Below, piece by piece: positions 23,701 to 38,100 of a stretch of 64,000 nucleotides of DNA. The position numbers were made by a program, and so were the translations under genes. The notes under the pieces were generated by a model. That model searched no databases. It had not been told where the DNA came from and was given only the letters and a program-made list of their open reading frames with translations. The stretch spans positions 12,397,851-12,461,850 of the forward strand of contig NC_044030.1 of assembly GCF_900496995.4 (NCBI RefSeq), written 5' to 3'. The DNA is from Aquila chrysaetos chrysaetos (Eukaryota; Chordata; Aves; Accipitriformes; Accipitridae). The number at the start of each line of letters is the position of its first letter. The stretch's first letter is position 1.

Positions 23701-26700
23701 CATAAGAATAAGTTTCTCCAGGAAAGAGATGTATGGTTATAAACTTAATGTAATTAGTATATCTTCTCATGGTATTAAAGCTATAGGAATATTGACTTAA
23801 AAGATGGATTTTACTTTTTCAAAAGCCTCTATTTGTTTTCATTTGTTGAGGGAAAAGCACATATTACACAAAGATAGCTTTTTTAGTCTGCCAGCATATT
23901 TCCTGCTGACAGCATAGTGGAGTAAAATAGTGGCTGTTGCTACTTTTATTTTATTGAAAAAGTCCTTATAAATTCCAGAGTGTTTGTCTAACACATAATT
24001 AGATCTTTTTCAGATAATCAGATCACATGCATAGTAGATGGAGATTTTTCTTGACCTTGTAAAGCAATTCTTTAAATACATTCCACATCATGTTAAGTAT
24101 CAACTTGAATCTTTTGTTTTATTCAATTAGGATAATATGAATCCAGCTGGCAATTATGATTCAGTAGAGATGCACATGGTCTTCTGCTCTAACGTGTAAG
24201 GGCAGGAGTTTAGAAGGTGTTATGAAAGTAGTATATTTTCCTCCTCCTCCAAATAAAGTTCATCTTTTTTAACACACACCTACTATAATTGCTCAGTGGT
24301 GGGGAGTGGATGACTATTAATACACTCTTGAGAACGCATATTGAAAATGCTTTTTCTTAGCATTACACTAAAGGCAGTTACGTCCTTTTTCATATGTATC
24401 CCTTCATGCTTGTCACATACCTTCACCCCGTTCTTCACACTTTAACTTTTATATGTTACTGTTACATACCTTACAACTCGTTTATAAGGAAGTGGCTCAA
24501 TATTCAAAAGCAGTAGAATTAGACTTTGCTGATTATTCCTTGCAATTAGTAGCTCTGAAGATCAATTTCACTTCCAAAAAGCACTTATCTTATCTTACTT
24601 ACACTGATCATCAAGATTTTACTTTGAAGGGTCAGGCTAAAAATTATCTAAATAACTACTTTTACTTTTTAATGTCAAAATTACTCACTTGTGGATGACT
24701 TAATGGTCTTTCACTAGTGCTGGCCTAGTTTTCTTGTCTTTAAATGCTGGAGGTTTTGTTTCTTCTGCTTATACAACTCAGTTTTTTTGCACCAGAACTA
24801 TTATGCACAGCTATGTACTACTTTGATTCTGCTGGAGATGAGTCATCAGCAAAATCCAGACCGTAAATGATCACATAGCTGCAAATATCTAAAAGGTTAT
24901 TCAAACTAATAGTAACATACTGCACTGTAATATGGTCTAGTGGAATAAAATATGTGATAAAATTACAGCAAATGATTCTGATGATGTCATGGACATTTAC
25001 TCATTGCTGAAAGTTCTGTATATCTGGTCATTAGGTAATATATATACACATTGCAGAATGAGTTTAAAGGTACTATATTCTTTCCTGTTTTTAAAACTGA
25101 GATTCAGGAAAAGGGAGACTACTCAGTCTTATTTCTGCTTCTTTATTCAAAAGAAGCCCCAGAATTACAGAATTACAGAACTAAGAAACATAGATCTGCC
25201 AAGAACAAATTGCCAGGCAAATCCTATCTTATTCTACAATCATAGTATGTTGCATAAGGCAGAAAAGTAGCATACATTGATTTTAAAAGTTTGTTGCCAA
25301 CCTGCACTGCATTCTCAGGGGATAAAAAGGAAGCATAGTGTTAATTAAATTACTGTAAAAAGGGTATACAAAAATATATCTAGAGAATACTTAGTGATAG
25401 TTCATTGCCAAATGAATGGCTGTATCAAATAAGCACCTACTGGAGTGTATCTTTCAAGGTCAAGATAGTATCTCTGTCCATGTTTTTGGAAGATGGAGCA
25501 TAGTGAATGGTTATGAAAACTGGACTGCAGCAAGCAGAATGTTTATAAACACTTGGTGGTGAAGTGCTGAATACAAAATCGTCTTTTCAGAACAGAGAGG
25601 CTTACCAGCAAGATAAAGTTCAATAAGGATAAGTGGCAAGTGATTGTGGTTTTTAGAAAAGTAAGATCATAATCAAATGTGTAAATAAAACCCAGAGAAA
25701 AATAGCAGTACTGAGTAAGAAGTTGTAGGATACTACTGCATCATACTGAAAGAGTCATGAGAATATGATGTTGCAAGAAAGAGAGATGTCACTCTGAGGT
25801 GTATAAACAAGAGAGTGATTTGGAAAGACAAACATGAACACATTTCTTATTTGACATTGATAAGTCAAAACCAGGACACTGTATCCAGTCCTTCCATGTT
25901 TTAAGAAAATAAGATAAAGCCCATAAAAGTGTGTTTAAAAGCAAAAGTTTCAGAAAACATGACCTATGAATGTATTTTAAGAGAGAAATTGTTTAGAAAC
26001 AGGAACAGTAACAAAGGATATATGAAATTGCTTTTAGAAGTAGTCATTATTGGCAGATTATGATCAAATCGTCTTCAAGTGCATTGTAAGTTAAAAAAAA
26101 GGAAGAAAATGGCTTAATTCACAACACACAAAATCTAGATTAACAACTGGAAAACATTCTGTAACAGTAGTTAAATACTGGACCACATTACTTAGGCAAG
26201 TTGCTGAGGTTCAAAGTTAGACATACACTTTATTTTTCCTCAGAGAATTAGGACAGATTATTTGATCTCTTCGAGATCCTTAGGGATTTACACTTATCAT
26301 TGATATCATTCCCCACCACCAAAATGACTGAAGTTCTAAATAATGCTTTTCCCTTTTTGTCTTTTATAATCAATTGAATGTCTGAGCTAAAAAAAAACGC
26401 AAACAAACCACGAAAAACCAAGAAAAAGGTCTGATAGGCTGAGGAAAAAAGCTGTTAAGTACTAAACAAGTTCTCTACACATTTTTCCTCTTTTTTCAGT
26501 AAGCATTGAAACTAAGCAAATGTGAGCCTGATGAACAAAGCTATTTGCATTCTAGCATTTTTTCCAGATGAATTCAAAGACTGATTGTTTTTTTGATCTC
26601 CTAGACCTCTATCTTCAAAGTGCCTTTCAGCATTTGGCTGTTGATTTTTAATTTGCCTTTTTTTGGTCCACTTGAGACATGGTAATCCAGAATTAAGCTA

Positions 26701-27333
26701 GCTGCAGACAATCTGCATTCTGAAAAATCATGCATCCTTTCATAATTCCCATTTGGGCACTTAAAAATGGTGACATAGTAACTTGGTAGTGGAAACTTTG
26801 GGCTAAAAACCACTGGTTCAGTAGCATAAATGCACATACCTACCAAATTCCATCTCTATGAGAAGGAAAAAACTACATTTTAGACATCATTATCAGACAT
26901 GATCAACAATGCTAGGGATTCACCTGCAGTCTGTAGAAAGTGGAACTACAATGAGAGATCTGCTTTTTACTTTCAAATAACAAAATCCTGAACTATATGT
27001 GATTAAGGGCCAGGATTCAATTTTCATGGTCTAGAAATAGGTCCTAATGATGGGAACTGTTTTTCCGCATTACTTTCTTGATAGTACTAGATTTTCCTCC
27101 CAAATGTTTCCACAATCATACTTATGTTATTTTCTTCATCCTTTACAGTAAATGGAAGATACATTGAGACCTAAAGCTGATTTAAATCATGTGATATTTT
27201 ACACAAAACAGAAAGTGAAGTCACGTCATGTGTCAAGAAGCTGTAAAATATCTGTCTTGCTACTCAAATTTGTGTTCCAAACCTAAGACCTGCCTTCCTC
27301 CCTCAAGTCACCTTTAACTGTATAGAACTTAAC

Positions 27334-27369
27334 TTTTTTTTCTTTTTTCTTTTTTTTTTTTTTTTTTTT
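27334..27369. repeat. T-rich homopolymer run
   Basis: Mostly T with two C interruptions. It could be the A tail of an old minus-strand retrocopy, but no source sequence or target duplication was recognised beside it. Confidence 0.85.
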
Positions 27370-29426
27370 AATGTGTTGACAGGATAAAAGGGGAGAGAAT
27401 TAGCATTACAGGATGACTGGATATTGCCTTTTAGATTCTGAAAACATATTGCTCCTTCCCAAAGACATGAGATCCACATTTCCAAAGTGCATGAAAGAGG
27501 ATGAAAGCAACAAGAGCAATTAAGCCACAATTACTAAAAACCCTGTAAAAAGGCTTACTTGATCTTTCCATCCACAGTTCTTTTCCTCTTTTTCCCCCGC
27601 ATGGCAAATCTTGAAATTGACAAGATTTATACCAGATGTATTTATTCTAGCTAGCACTTAATCAGTGCTCCTAGCTGTACAGTAAGACAAAAGGTAAATA
27701 CCAGGTTACTCTCCAAATAATTATTTAATACTTGTTGGATACAGTACCTTCTTAATCCTTGTAAAACATCCCTATAACTGTCATTGAGCATTCAGAACAA
27801 GAGTATAGTAATTGAACTGTGAAAGTTACATCCGTCTTCTCACTTTATACCACTTAGATGTGTGATATCTATTTGCCTTCAAATGGGATCTTATTAGTTC
27901 TCCTAGTCTTTCTTTTATGTATTCAGATCCCCCTGTTTCTTTAGCGTGTTCAAACAGGCTAATACTTTCTTGTATTTTTCTATTTTGACTGAGTGGCTCA
28001 GGTCTGAAGAGCCTACTATGCAATAACTATGCAAATGAGCATTTTGCGTCACGCAAATACAATGTGTAATGTGATGTTCAGGCAGTCACTTACTCTGTGG
28101 CATGTTCTGTTTGGAATAATTGTGTTTTCTGTGGAAGACTAAGACAGAGGGATGAAGTATTTATAGCTTGTACCTGTGTAGAGTCACCATAGTTTTGATA
28201 CAGTGTACATCTTAAGAGAATCAATATATAAATGCATACTTTGATGAAGATGGTTTATTAACATACTGCCTACTTCCACAACATGGGCTATTAGAGTCAC
28301 AGGCAAAAGAGTTTCTCTTTACAGCCTGTTATACAGCATTACCACCTCGTCTGCCATAACTTGGTGGCAATGCTGCATCACACAGTGTCTGAAAGGTGTG
28401 GGTAGAAAACAAGGACCACCACCAACTGGATGGGCTGTGAGTGTGAGGTCATGCAACGTCTTCTCTACAGGGAGAAAACTGAGGTATTCAAGAACAGGAA
28501 AATAAATGAGTGAAGGAAGTGTTTTAGACTGTAGGTATTTGTGTTGGGAGAGACTGCCTTGTTTACACACAAGAGAGAAATCAGCAAGAAACAGAGACTC
28601 TGGGTATGTAAGGAGACACATAAAAAATTTTAAAAAAGACAGCTGTTATCCTCGTTAAGCTTGGGGCAGGACAGATTTACACCAGGGAGGTGGAGAAGGG
28701 TAGACTTAATTCAGAATAGATCTTTTTCATTCCTCAGAACCTAAATCTTCCCCTGGAACATCATCCTCAAGCTAATAAAAGAGGCAGAGGAGGCTCAGCC
28801 TTTCTTGCATCTCCAGAGCACATGAGAATAATTTATCAAGTTCTGCTGTTTGGAGACACCTTCTAACATCTCCCATCAGTCCACAGGGCTATGGCTTTCC
28901 TGGTTCTTGACAATATTGAGACAAGGAGAAACGACGTTATTTGAAATAACAAAAGCTGGGGTTAGTCTTTATGTAATTGCTGCTTCTCTGACTTTCCTTC
29001 CGATCTATCCCCTCCCCCAACTCTGCATTGTAAAGTGCTGATTCAGCCATACCCAAGTATTGTCTTTTGTAGCCAAAATGTTTTGGACAGAAAGAAGAGA
29101 TAGCTACAGGATTTTATGCTTTTCTTTTTTTCCTTAAGAACAAAGACAAAAACCCAGAAACTGTTTGCATAGTCCCAATGAGTGGACAGAATGTTTTCTT
29201 CCTTGCTTATAAGTTTTGCTGCTGTTGTGGAAAATGACTTTTGTCATTTGTATTTGGGTAAGGCTTAGAAGTGGTGTTGTAGAGCCACAACACTGTAGAA
29301 ACTGCAGCACATACTTTGCTCTCCTTGTTACGGTAATCTTACTGAGATAAATGGAAATATATATATAGTGTGTGTGAAGTCAAACGTGGAGAACCCCTCT
29401 CATCTATTTAAGTGCCAAGAACTTGT

Positions 29427-29488
29427 ATTACACTATATATGTATCATTAACACTATATATGTATCATTTAACACTATATGTATCATGT
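29427..29488. repeat. AT-rich tandem repeat, about 19-20 bp, three units
   Basis: Three successive copies of a unit close to ATTAACACTATATATGTATC, with small length changes between units. Confidence 0.85.
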
Positions 29489-31534
29489 TACATAAGGTAA
29501 TTTTTGTACTATATGTAGGAGCTGTTCTCAAATGGAATAGCCATGTACACCAAAAATACCTCCTTCTTTTTGCAGTTTCATGAGAGAAATAAAATATTAT
29601 TGTTGCTTTAGGAACTGCTTTAGTAATCATAAGTCAAATGTCTTAATGTAAATTGTAATAAAGATGGTTTTGAATTGTTTGAGTAGCGACAGACATTTTA
29701 GTTAACTATTATGACATTATGTACTGTGAAACATCTCTTTTTATTCCTACTATGCTTCCCTTAGGTTTCAGATGTAAGAAGAATCCTTTCTACTCTTATG
29801 TTGTTTAACTCCTATTATACTGGTAATTTTCAGTTAAGCTTTTTCTTTATTCTTGCCTTAGTTTTATCACCATTATCTAGACTAGATTTTAATTTTCGGT
29901 GCTTCTTTTCCTTATTTTTCTTTTTTTTTTTTTACAATTCATAGAACTCTGGAAAAAAGACTTGAGAATAAAGATACCATATTTTTAAAATAAATCCTCC
30001 TCAACAACCTATCTAGTCAATTTATATTCATAGCTGTAAGTACTGAAGCACCATCCTCATCAATTTCTTTAAAACATCACAGCTAATTTATTAGTGTTTA
30101 CTGGTTCTGTAAGAATATTTTCTAATTCTGCAAATTTCAGTTCTAAATTAAATCAGGCAATCACACCAGAAGCAGACAATGTAGGGTTAAGATGAGGCAT
30201 CTACCATGAATAAAGAAAAACCTGAAAACTAATAAAAAGAAAGCCAAATACAAACTACAGTTGTTTTCCATTTTAATGAGGTACTCCTAACGTGGAAAAT
30301 TATATTCTGCAATTCATTATGAAATATTCTACTTTTGCACACTTTTCCTCCAAAGCTTATTTTGCATATGTTTTAATACCTTCCATATTAATTTGGCTTA
30401 AGATGCTTATTCTGAATGATAATGTAACAAGAAGTAAATATAAGCAAGTAATTACAGAAGCTGCATAAATACTTCTCCAGCTGTAGAATCTAAGAACACT
30501 TTGTCACTAAAAGTACGTAGTGTGGCTAGTTTGTAATGAGGACTATGAAGTACCATTTGCTATTGTGAAAATGCACTGTCTACAAAGGGCTTGGTCTGAG
30601 AGTGATATGGCAGAATGCACATCGTTATGCTATAAACTCACTAGCGCAGAAACACATTTTGAATAGTTCAGGAAGCAGATATGCAATTAAGCTACCTTAG
30701 AAAAGGTAATAAATTTAGAACCTAGATATAGTGGTTCGTTTAATAAACCGTTTATAAAAAGAATTAATACAAAATTATCTTTCTATGGTCTGCTTTCCTA
30801 AAGCCACCTCCCGCTCCCTTCCTTAAGTGCATGACATTTTGCAAATACAAATTTGCAATCCCAGCAATGGGAAAACTGAGTCCTAAATACACTTAAGAGT
30901 TTGATTTAATATAAATTCATATTAGATGAGAGAGGATGGAAAGCAAAGCAAAGAAATAAAACTTTGAGATAGGATTCACAGCTCAGGATTTCCTGACCCC
31001 TGTTGCTCTGGGTTGAGCCCTGATTTTTAGGCAGTAGTGACATGACCAATCATTTCTTGATAGTGAATGAAAAGTAGGTGATAGCTCTGATAAACTCTCA
31101 CATTAGCTGCTTTTATCATCAGTCACCTATTCTTTACTTGCCTTATGGGTAGGACTGATCTCAGTGTTGCCATTCTTCTTCTGGCAAGCAATTTCATTTT
31201 CCTGAGCAGCTGTGCAAGAAAGGATGCTGCTGCAGCCTCTGGAATCCTCCCGCCCCAGTGGGGTGAGGGACGGAGCAAAACGCAGCTCGGCTTGGACAAA
31301 AGTGAGGATCTTGTGCCGAAACAAGGGAAACGGAGTAGCATGTAGATGCAGTTATCAGGCCTTTGGAGGAAGTAAATAATGTTTGCACCTGAAAGCAGTT
31401 TTCAAAAGGAAATGCACCTCTGCTATCACTCAGCCATACTGCTACAGTAAAATCTAATCTGGCTCTGCATGTGACAGGGGCACAGTGATCTTTCCTCCCA
31501 GGGGTAGATCTTGCTGCTGTGGCTCCTGCACTAC

Positions 31535-32114
31535 TGTCCTGGTTTCAGCTGGGATAGAGTTAATTGTTTTCCTAGTAGCTGGTACGGTGCTATGTTTTGA
31601 GTTCAGTATGTGAAGAATGTTGGTAACACTGATGTTTTCAGTTGTTGCTAAGTAGTGTTTAGACTAAGTCAGGGATTTTTCAGCTTCTGATGCCCAGCCA
31701 GCAAGAAGGCTGGAGGGGCACAAGAAGTTGGGAGGGGACACAGCCAGGGCAGCTGACCCAAAGTGGCCAACGGGGTATTCCATACCATGTGATCTCATGT
31801 CTAGTATATAAACTGGGGGGAGTGGGGGTGGGGGGATCACCGCTCGGGGATTAACGGGGTGTCAATCAGCGGGTGGTGAGTAATTTCGCTGTGCATCATT
31901 TCTACATTCCAATCCTTTTATTATTACTGTTGTCATTTTATTAGTGTTATCATTATCATTATTAGTTTCTTCTTTTCTGTTCTATTAAACCATTCTTATC
32001 TCAACCCACGGGTTTTACTTCTTTTCCCAATTTTCTCCCCATCCCACTGGGGGGGGGGGGAGTGAGTGAGCGGCTGCGTGGTGCTTAGTTCCTGGCTGGG
32101 GTTACACCACGACA
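31535..32114 (+). mobile_element. Solo LTR, copy 2 of the first LTR type
   Basis: Starts TGTCCTGGTTTCAGCTGGG and ends ACCACGACA. Flanks are ACTAC (31530-31534) and ATTAC (32115-32119), a 5-bp duplication with one mismatch. The TATA box TATATAAA is at 31805-31812 and ATTAAA at 31984-31989. It is about 580 bp, very similar to copy 1, in the same orientation, with no internal region. A run of G near 32049-32060 differs in length from the other copies. Confidence 0.93.
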
Positions 32115-35100
32115 ATTACACAGAAGACTCAACTTGGTACCATGGGCACTCTAGCTGGAGGTGAAACTAACCCAAAACTGTTGGTGGTACTGAGTACAGC
32201 TGCTTGGGAATGTTCCTGGCAGCTTGCTACCTGTGCTCTGGGATTTGCACCGTCTGCGTTTTGGACTCAAGGAGGTGTTGTGCACACTGCTGATGCTTAC
32301 AAGGCCTCATTAGTCCACAAGAGTGAGTGCCTGACTCTTGATGCTGTACCAACAAAACTGCAATCAATGGATGTTTCAGCTCTGTTCTCTCTATTTGAAA
32401 CAGACTTTTTTTTTCTCCAGTCTGTAGGCTCTGTCATTTTTCTCTCAGCTTGCACTGCTGTAGCCAAAACTCAGTAACATTCTGGAGAAGCTAAAAAGAC
32501 ACAAGTTGATGAAGTTTTGCTTTTATAATTGATGGAAAGGAGTTTCTGATGGTTGGCCAAGTTTAATCTCTGCTCTTATATGGGTATTTAAATATAAGAA
32601 ATAAAAATCCACATTCATCCCTTTGTGAATTCCTACTTTTTTCCTGGTCATCTCCTTGGCATAAACATGTCATGTGGGAGACTAAAGCTGTGAAAGATTT
32701 TTGCTTTCTTTGATGAAAGAACCAGGTTTTCAGACAGCTGCTGCAGTCTGTCTTTGAAGAAGAAACTGTTGATGGTACTCGTTTTTTACAGGTCCCCTTG
32801 AGTGGTAAACTGTGATTTATACAAAAACACTGCACTGATTGCCAGCATAAAGAAAGCAGCGGAGGACAAATGGCAACACATATGGTCAGACTTCTTCCTG
32901 TAAATTGCAGGAGCCTCACTTTAGAGAACAGGTAGAAAAAAAAAACCCTATTTACATTTGTAAGATAAGGAAGACATTAGAAGATACATGCAGAAATTTG
33001 AATGTGTGAGTTTTTTAACCAATTATGTGAACTAAAGAACTGGTTACATATTTCTAGGTCTTGAGAAACCTCTGTGCCTTTTTTATGCCAGTGTTCATGG
33101 ATTGCCAGATATTGCAGCATCTTGGTGCATTTCACAGGGACCTGTTACTTTCCGACATTGATCTTCACTGCAAAATTTCTCCATCAATGTTCTTAAAATG
33201 GAATTAAACTGAAATTTATTACTGAAATAATTCTGGAGAAACCTTCTGGTCTAGCCGAGCTCATTCCAAACATCACTAGGTCTGACAGATACGAAGAGTG
33301 AAACTATGATCAAAGCTTGTATTATTTGCCTGTTTATTATCTTCTTTAGTCTCTATGCTTGTGCCTGCTCTAACCTCCTTTCCTCCTCTCTCATGTTTCT
33401 GCTTACTCTGAATTCTCATTTCTTGTAGAGAGGTCAGACCAGCAGATGGCTTGCAAAATAGCTGTCAATGTACTTTACGTTTTGTCCTCCAGAAGTGGCC
33501 CCAACCACAGTAGAGACCGCAGTATCTTCTGCCATCTCTGCCCTCTAGCATTGTATTTCAAGCTGACATGAAGGATCTGGTCTCCCAGTTGGCAACCCTA
33601 TTATAGTACTGGCTATGTTTTAGTGTTTGAAAGGAAAAAGCTTCCTCGCTTTAACACCTCCTGTTATCTCAGTAAAGTGATGTTTAAATAACTGAACTGG
33701 CTTCAATGAACTGTAGTTGCCATTTTCCTGCTTCTTAGTGAGATAAAATGGAGATAATTATGAAGTGGATGAGCAGGTTTAATGAAAGCCAGTTTCTTTT
33801 GGTATATTCCTGAAGCAGCAATCATCATCTGTTTGGCTTTTGAAGAGCAACAATTATAATCACTTAAAATCCCAAGGGGAACAAAAATAGAACTTAGATT
33901 AGCATATAAAATATACAGCTGGATTGGGCAAGCCTATAAAAATCTGGGAAAATCATTCTAATTTGAAAGCTATTCAAAATCACAAGCAAAATGAGTTCAA
34001 GAGTATTTTACATGTTTCTTCCTTTCTTTTCCTTTTCAAAGTAGTAACATAACAACATTTATGGGATTTTCCTAAAACATGGAAATGAAAGCCCAATGCC
34101 AAGAAAAAGACTAAGTAAAAATAGGCTAAAGGTGTATTTTCAAAATAACAGACAAACTTGGGTATTGTAGCACCATCTTTAGCAGGTATTAATCTCCCAA
34201 AGCTCTGACATAACTATACTGCAAGGCCATGTGCTATAGTCCAGAGCTGAAAAATAAAAATATTGCTGAGACAGATAGTTACACATTTCAGCTTTACCAG
34301 ACAACTGAGGAATAAGAGCACCTAAAGGAAACTAACAACAGACAATAAAAAAAGTTGCAAACAATGGCACTAGCTACGTAGCGTAAAAAAATTGAAGCTT
34401 TCAGTGATCATTTTAGATGGTCATTTTTATAGTTAACACAAATTCAGCGATGAGTAAAGAAAATTGTTCTCCTTATGCTGCAATGTCCACATTTTGAACT
34501 GTTACCTAATAATTTGAGCTTCTGGAAATAAATCTTCATTTCAGTAAACTGTGAATTCAGAGATGGAATTACTTTTTTTAATACTACTGAATATGTAGTA
34601 CTTTCAGTAATTTTGACTTGAAATACTAGGTCTATTTATTCTCAGTTAAGGTTAAATAAGATGGTATGCAGCTGCAGGAATGAGATTCCAAAAAAAAAAA
34701 AAATTTCTTCCAAAAATTTTTTGTGGACAAGAACATGAGAAATTTGGATTGCTTAATATTTATAATACGAAAAAAGTGCAAGCATATATTCCCAGTATAT
34801 TAAATATCTCCTAAAAAACCACTGTCTTGCAAACTCAAGTTTATACAGTACAGTCTGATTTTCATGCCTAATGTTCTCTAGTATAAAATACATTGTTTGA
34901 CTTTGGTTAGAAGATACTACATGCTTAGAGCTTTTGATACCAAAACCAAGCAGGAATTGAAGGGACAGCTGTTATTTCCATAAGGAGACCTCTGAAACAA
35001 TAATTTAAAAAATCAAAACTAAAGATTGCAGGATTTAGCTTCTACTACATCGTACACAAAAATATTTAAAGATGGCCTGTGAAACTCCTGAATAATTTAT

Positions 35101-38100
35101 TCTTCTACATTGCTCAGCCCTGTGATGAGCATCTTCAAGCAAATGTCTGCCCTTCCCCCATCCTCCACTGAAATTTTCCATTTTCTTCCTTTCATTATAA
35201 ATCTCAATTTCAAATAATTTTTATTGTTCCATTATCCTCAAATAGATACTCGTTTCTGTATGTGTTACTGTGATTGAGTAAGCATTCCTTCAGATGCCTG
35301 AACTTCCTGAACGCTGTGTTAAGGCCAAAAATTACAGCACACTTACTCATCCTCTCTCTTGCTTTAAGGTAATACCAGAGAAGGCCCAGCAGGTCTTTTT
35401 GACAATCTTCCAAAGCCATCTGTTTCATATTCTGCATGCTTTGAACAACATGGTGTATCATGGGATGTAGAAACCCATCTCAGCACATTCAGTTTAATGT
35501 GGAATCCAATGGTCACTCATTTTTAAAGAAATCGTAATTGAAGGTGGGACACTTGTCAGGCAACTAGTTTTGCTCTTGTTTCTCCCTCCTTCCCTGCCAA
35601 AAAAAAAAAGGGGGGGCCTTGTAAATTTTTAATTTATTTTTGAATATATTTATTAATATATTAACATATTAATATATATTTTTAAACATTATATTTCAAT
35701 ACTTATATTAAAATATTTTACAGCATCTGGATTTAGTATCTCAGCCTACTTTAATGAACATTTCATAACTAGAGAGAAAATGAACTCAACAGGCATTAAG
35801 ATCTTCATATAGCTCAGAAGGATAGAAACCTTGACTTACTGGTAAATATTGGCTAAAACTAAGCATCCTGTACTCCCTGGGCCTCAATGCCCACTCCTGC
35901 CACTCTGTTTATAAACTATCACTTCTGCAGATTGTCTGAATGGTCAGTAGGTCTACAGGAGCAAGAAAGTGTGAAACCATGCCTAGAGGGAATAACCAGC
36001 ATTACTTCAGACCATGCTGACCCCAGCAGCTATGACACAATGTGGAAAAAGCAGGCACTGAAGCTGGAAACACTTTATTTATATTAAAATGCACTGTTGG
36101 AGGGAAAAAAAAAAAAAAAATTGAAATTGGAATATTTGTAGGTTTGTCCCTATGCTGAGGCTGTATGTGGCCATACCTCTTGACATCGATAATGACATTA
36201 AGTATTTAGACCTCATACTTAGAAAACCTAAGAGTTCTCAGAAATGTGCCAATTATGTACTTCAGTGGCCACAGATGACTCTGTAGATTTAACTTCTGGA
36301 AGAGAAAGAAGTCTTAACTCCCACACTGAACATAAGCATCAGGTGAACAGGGGAAGGGAGTCTTCTCCTCATAACCCTGACAAAAGCGTAAGAACCAACA
36401 TCACAACACTACCAAAAGACTGAGCAATACCTTGTGCATTTCACAGAAACAATCTGTCTAGCCATAAAAACTGTTTACTGTCCACTCAGTAGAATAACAC
36501 CCTGGTCATGTTAACCCTGATTTTTATACCTGTAATTTCTAACAAATACAGGTCTTTTTTTGCTAAGGAAAATGAGCCTGACATTTTTGTCACCATGTCA
36601 CTAAACAACATCCAGGGCAAGCAACACAACTTGTGAAGCCAACTTTCAAGAAAAACACAGCTTTGATGAATGACACTCTCTGCTGCTTAAATGGTTTGGT
36701 TTCAAAACAGATTCTTCTTCACAGACGCTTATGTACATTTTCTTCTAATGCCAGAGGTTTCTGAATGCCTGAAATCTGAAGTACTGATCTTAATATCACC
36801 AATACACAAAAAAGCAAAAGTTTGTTTTAAGCATTGAGTTTTTAAAAGACTTAGTGACTTAAAGGATGGTTCCTAAAGTATGTATTTTAATGTGTTGTGC
36901 ACTTCTATGACGCTTAAAGAAATTTAATACCAAGGACTAGGCAAAATTACAAATGTTTAGTTCTCTGTAATAAATATGAGCCATGTGTATCCATGCAAGT
37001 ACATCTGCCAATACCCTATTATAAATATGGAATGGAAGCAGATTCGGGACACCTAACAGTATTGTTCGGAGCATCAAAGGTACATGCATTTCTCTAAGAG
37101 CATTTCTAAAGTTTTGTTAACTTTACAGGCATGCAGAATTACGTGCAGGATTTGGGTCAACAGCTTTCCCTGCATGAATTACCAAACATTCAAGTTAGGA
37201 AAGTTAACTAGCTTTAATAATATTCATCCAAAAAGGCCCAGAGAGCTTCTAAACAAAGCAGTGTGATTTTTTTATTTTTTATTTTTCTGCATGTAAAATC
37301 TTAGAAGGCAGAAGGCTTAAGCATGCAATTAACTAAGCTTAAAATTTGTAAGGTGCTGCAGTGACTTCCTGAATTAGGCTGAGATCAATTTTTACACTTT
37401 TGACTAATAGACATCCATATTATTTGAAGATGGAAACACTGCAACAACTGCAATCTTATTTTTCCATGACTTCCAATCTGTTCTGTAAAAATGGGCAAAG
37501 TAGTCTCATTTAGAACTTTGATTCCCAAAATTTCAAACTCTTCTCTGAGGAGGAGAATCATTACTGAAAATTAGTAGTTGAACAAGTAAGTAGTTTGATA
37601 TGAAATCATGCTTTGATTATGTATGTCTGCAAAACATAAATTTGATAAGTATCATAAGTCAAGACCTAATAAAGTCATACAAATACTTTGGCAGATAGGA
37701 AAACATTTGAACTGTGCTTATTTGATATTAATATCTTTCTGTAGAATCATTCTACAGTAATAACCCTTCAAGGTAAAACAAATGAACAATTATATTAATG
37801 TGCTAAAACAAGAGGTGCTTGTTACCTTGTTTTGTGTCTTAAGTATGACACTATTGCTGTAATTAACTTTTTTCTTCTAACAGAATAAATATCCCATGCC
37901 TTCTGTGCATTTTTGGCATTTGATATCTAGCAACCAACACGGACTTTCACACCTTTTAGGTGGTTTTATAAGGAAATAATCTCAAAGCATCATTTAGAAA
38001 TTCATGAGGAAGCAAAGAGGGTGCCCAGGAAGCTCCACACAATCACCTCTACTTTACTTTAAATTTTCAAGAAAGTCTTTCCTATTTGATGCAGTTCTGG

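Larger units (their letters stand above)
20801..31534. other. Long AT-rich intron-like block
   Basis: About 10.7 kb without a supported exon. It holds a T-rich run (27334-27369), a TA/TG microsatellite (29356-29376) and a short AT tandem repeat (29427-29488). The stretch at about 22260-22450 is rich in AATTA/TAATGACC-type motifs and looks like a possible conserved element, but this cannot be tested without alignment. The open frame at 22971-23336 (minus, 121 codons) has low complexity at its ends and no recognised domain. Confidence 0.45.

Noticed and set aside
32142..32477. 111-codon frame beginning just after LTR copy 2, with a good start context
   Set aside because: No homology that I recognise, not retroviral in character, and frames of this length occur by chance in 64 kb.
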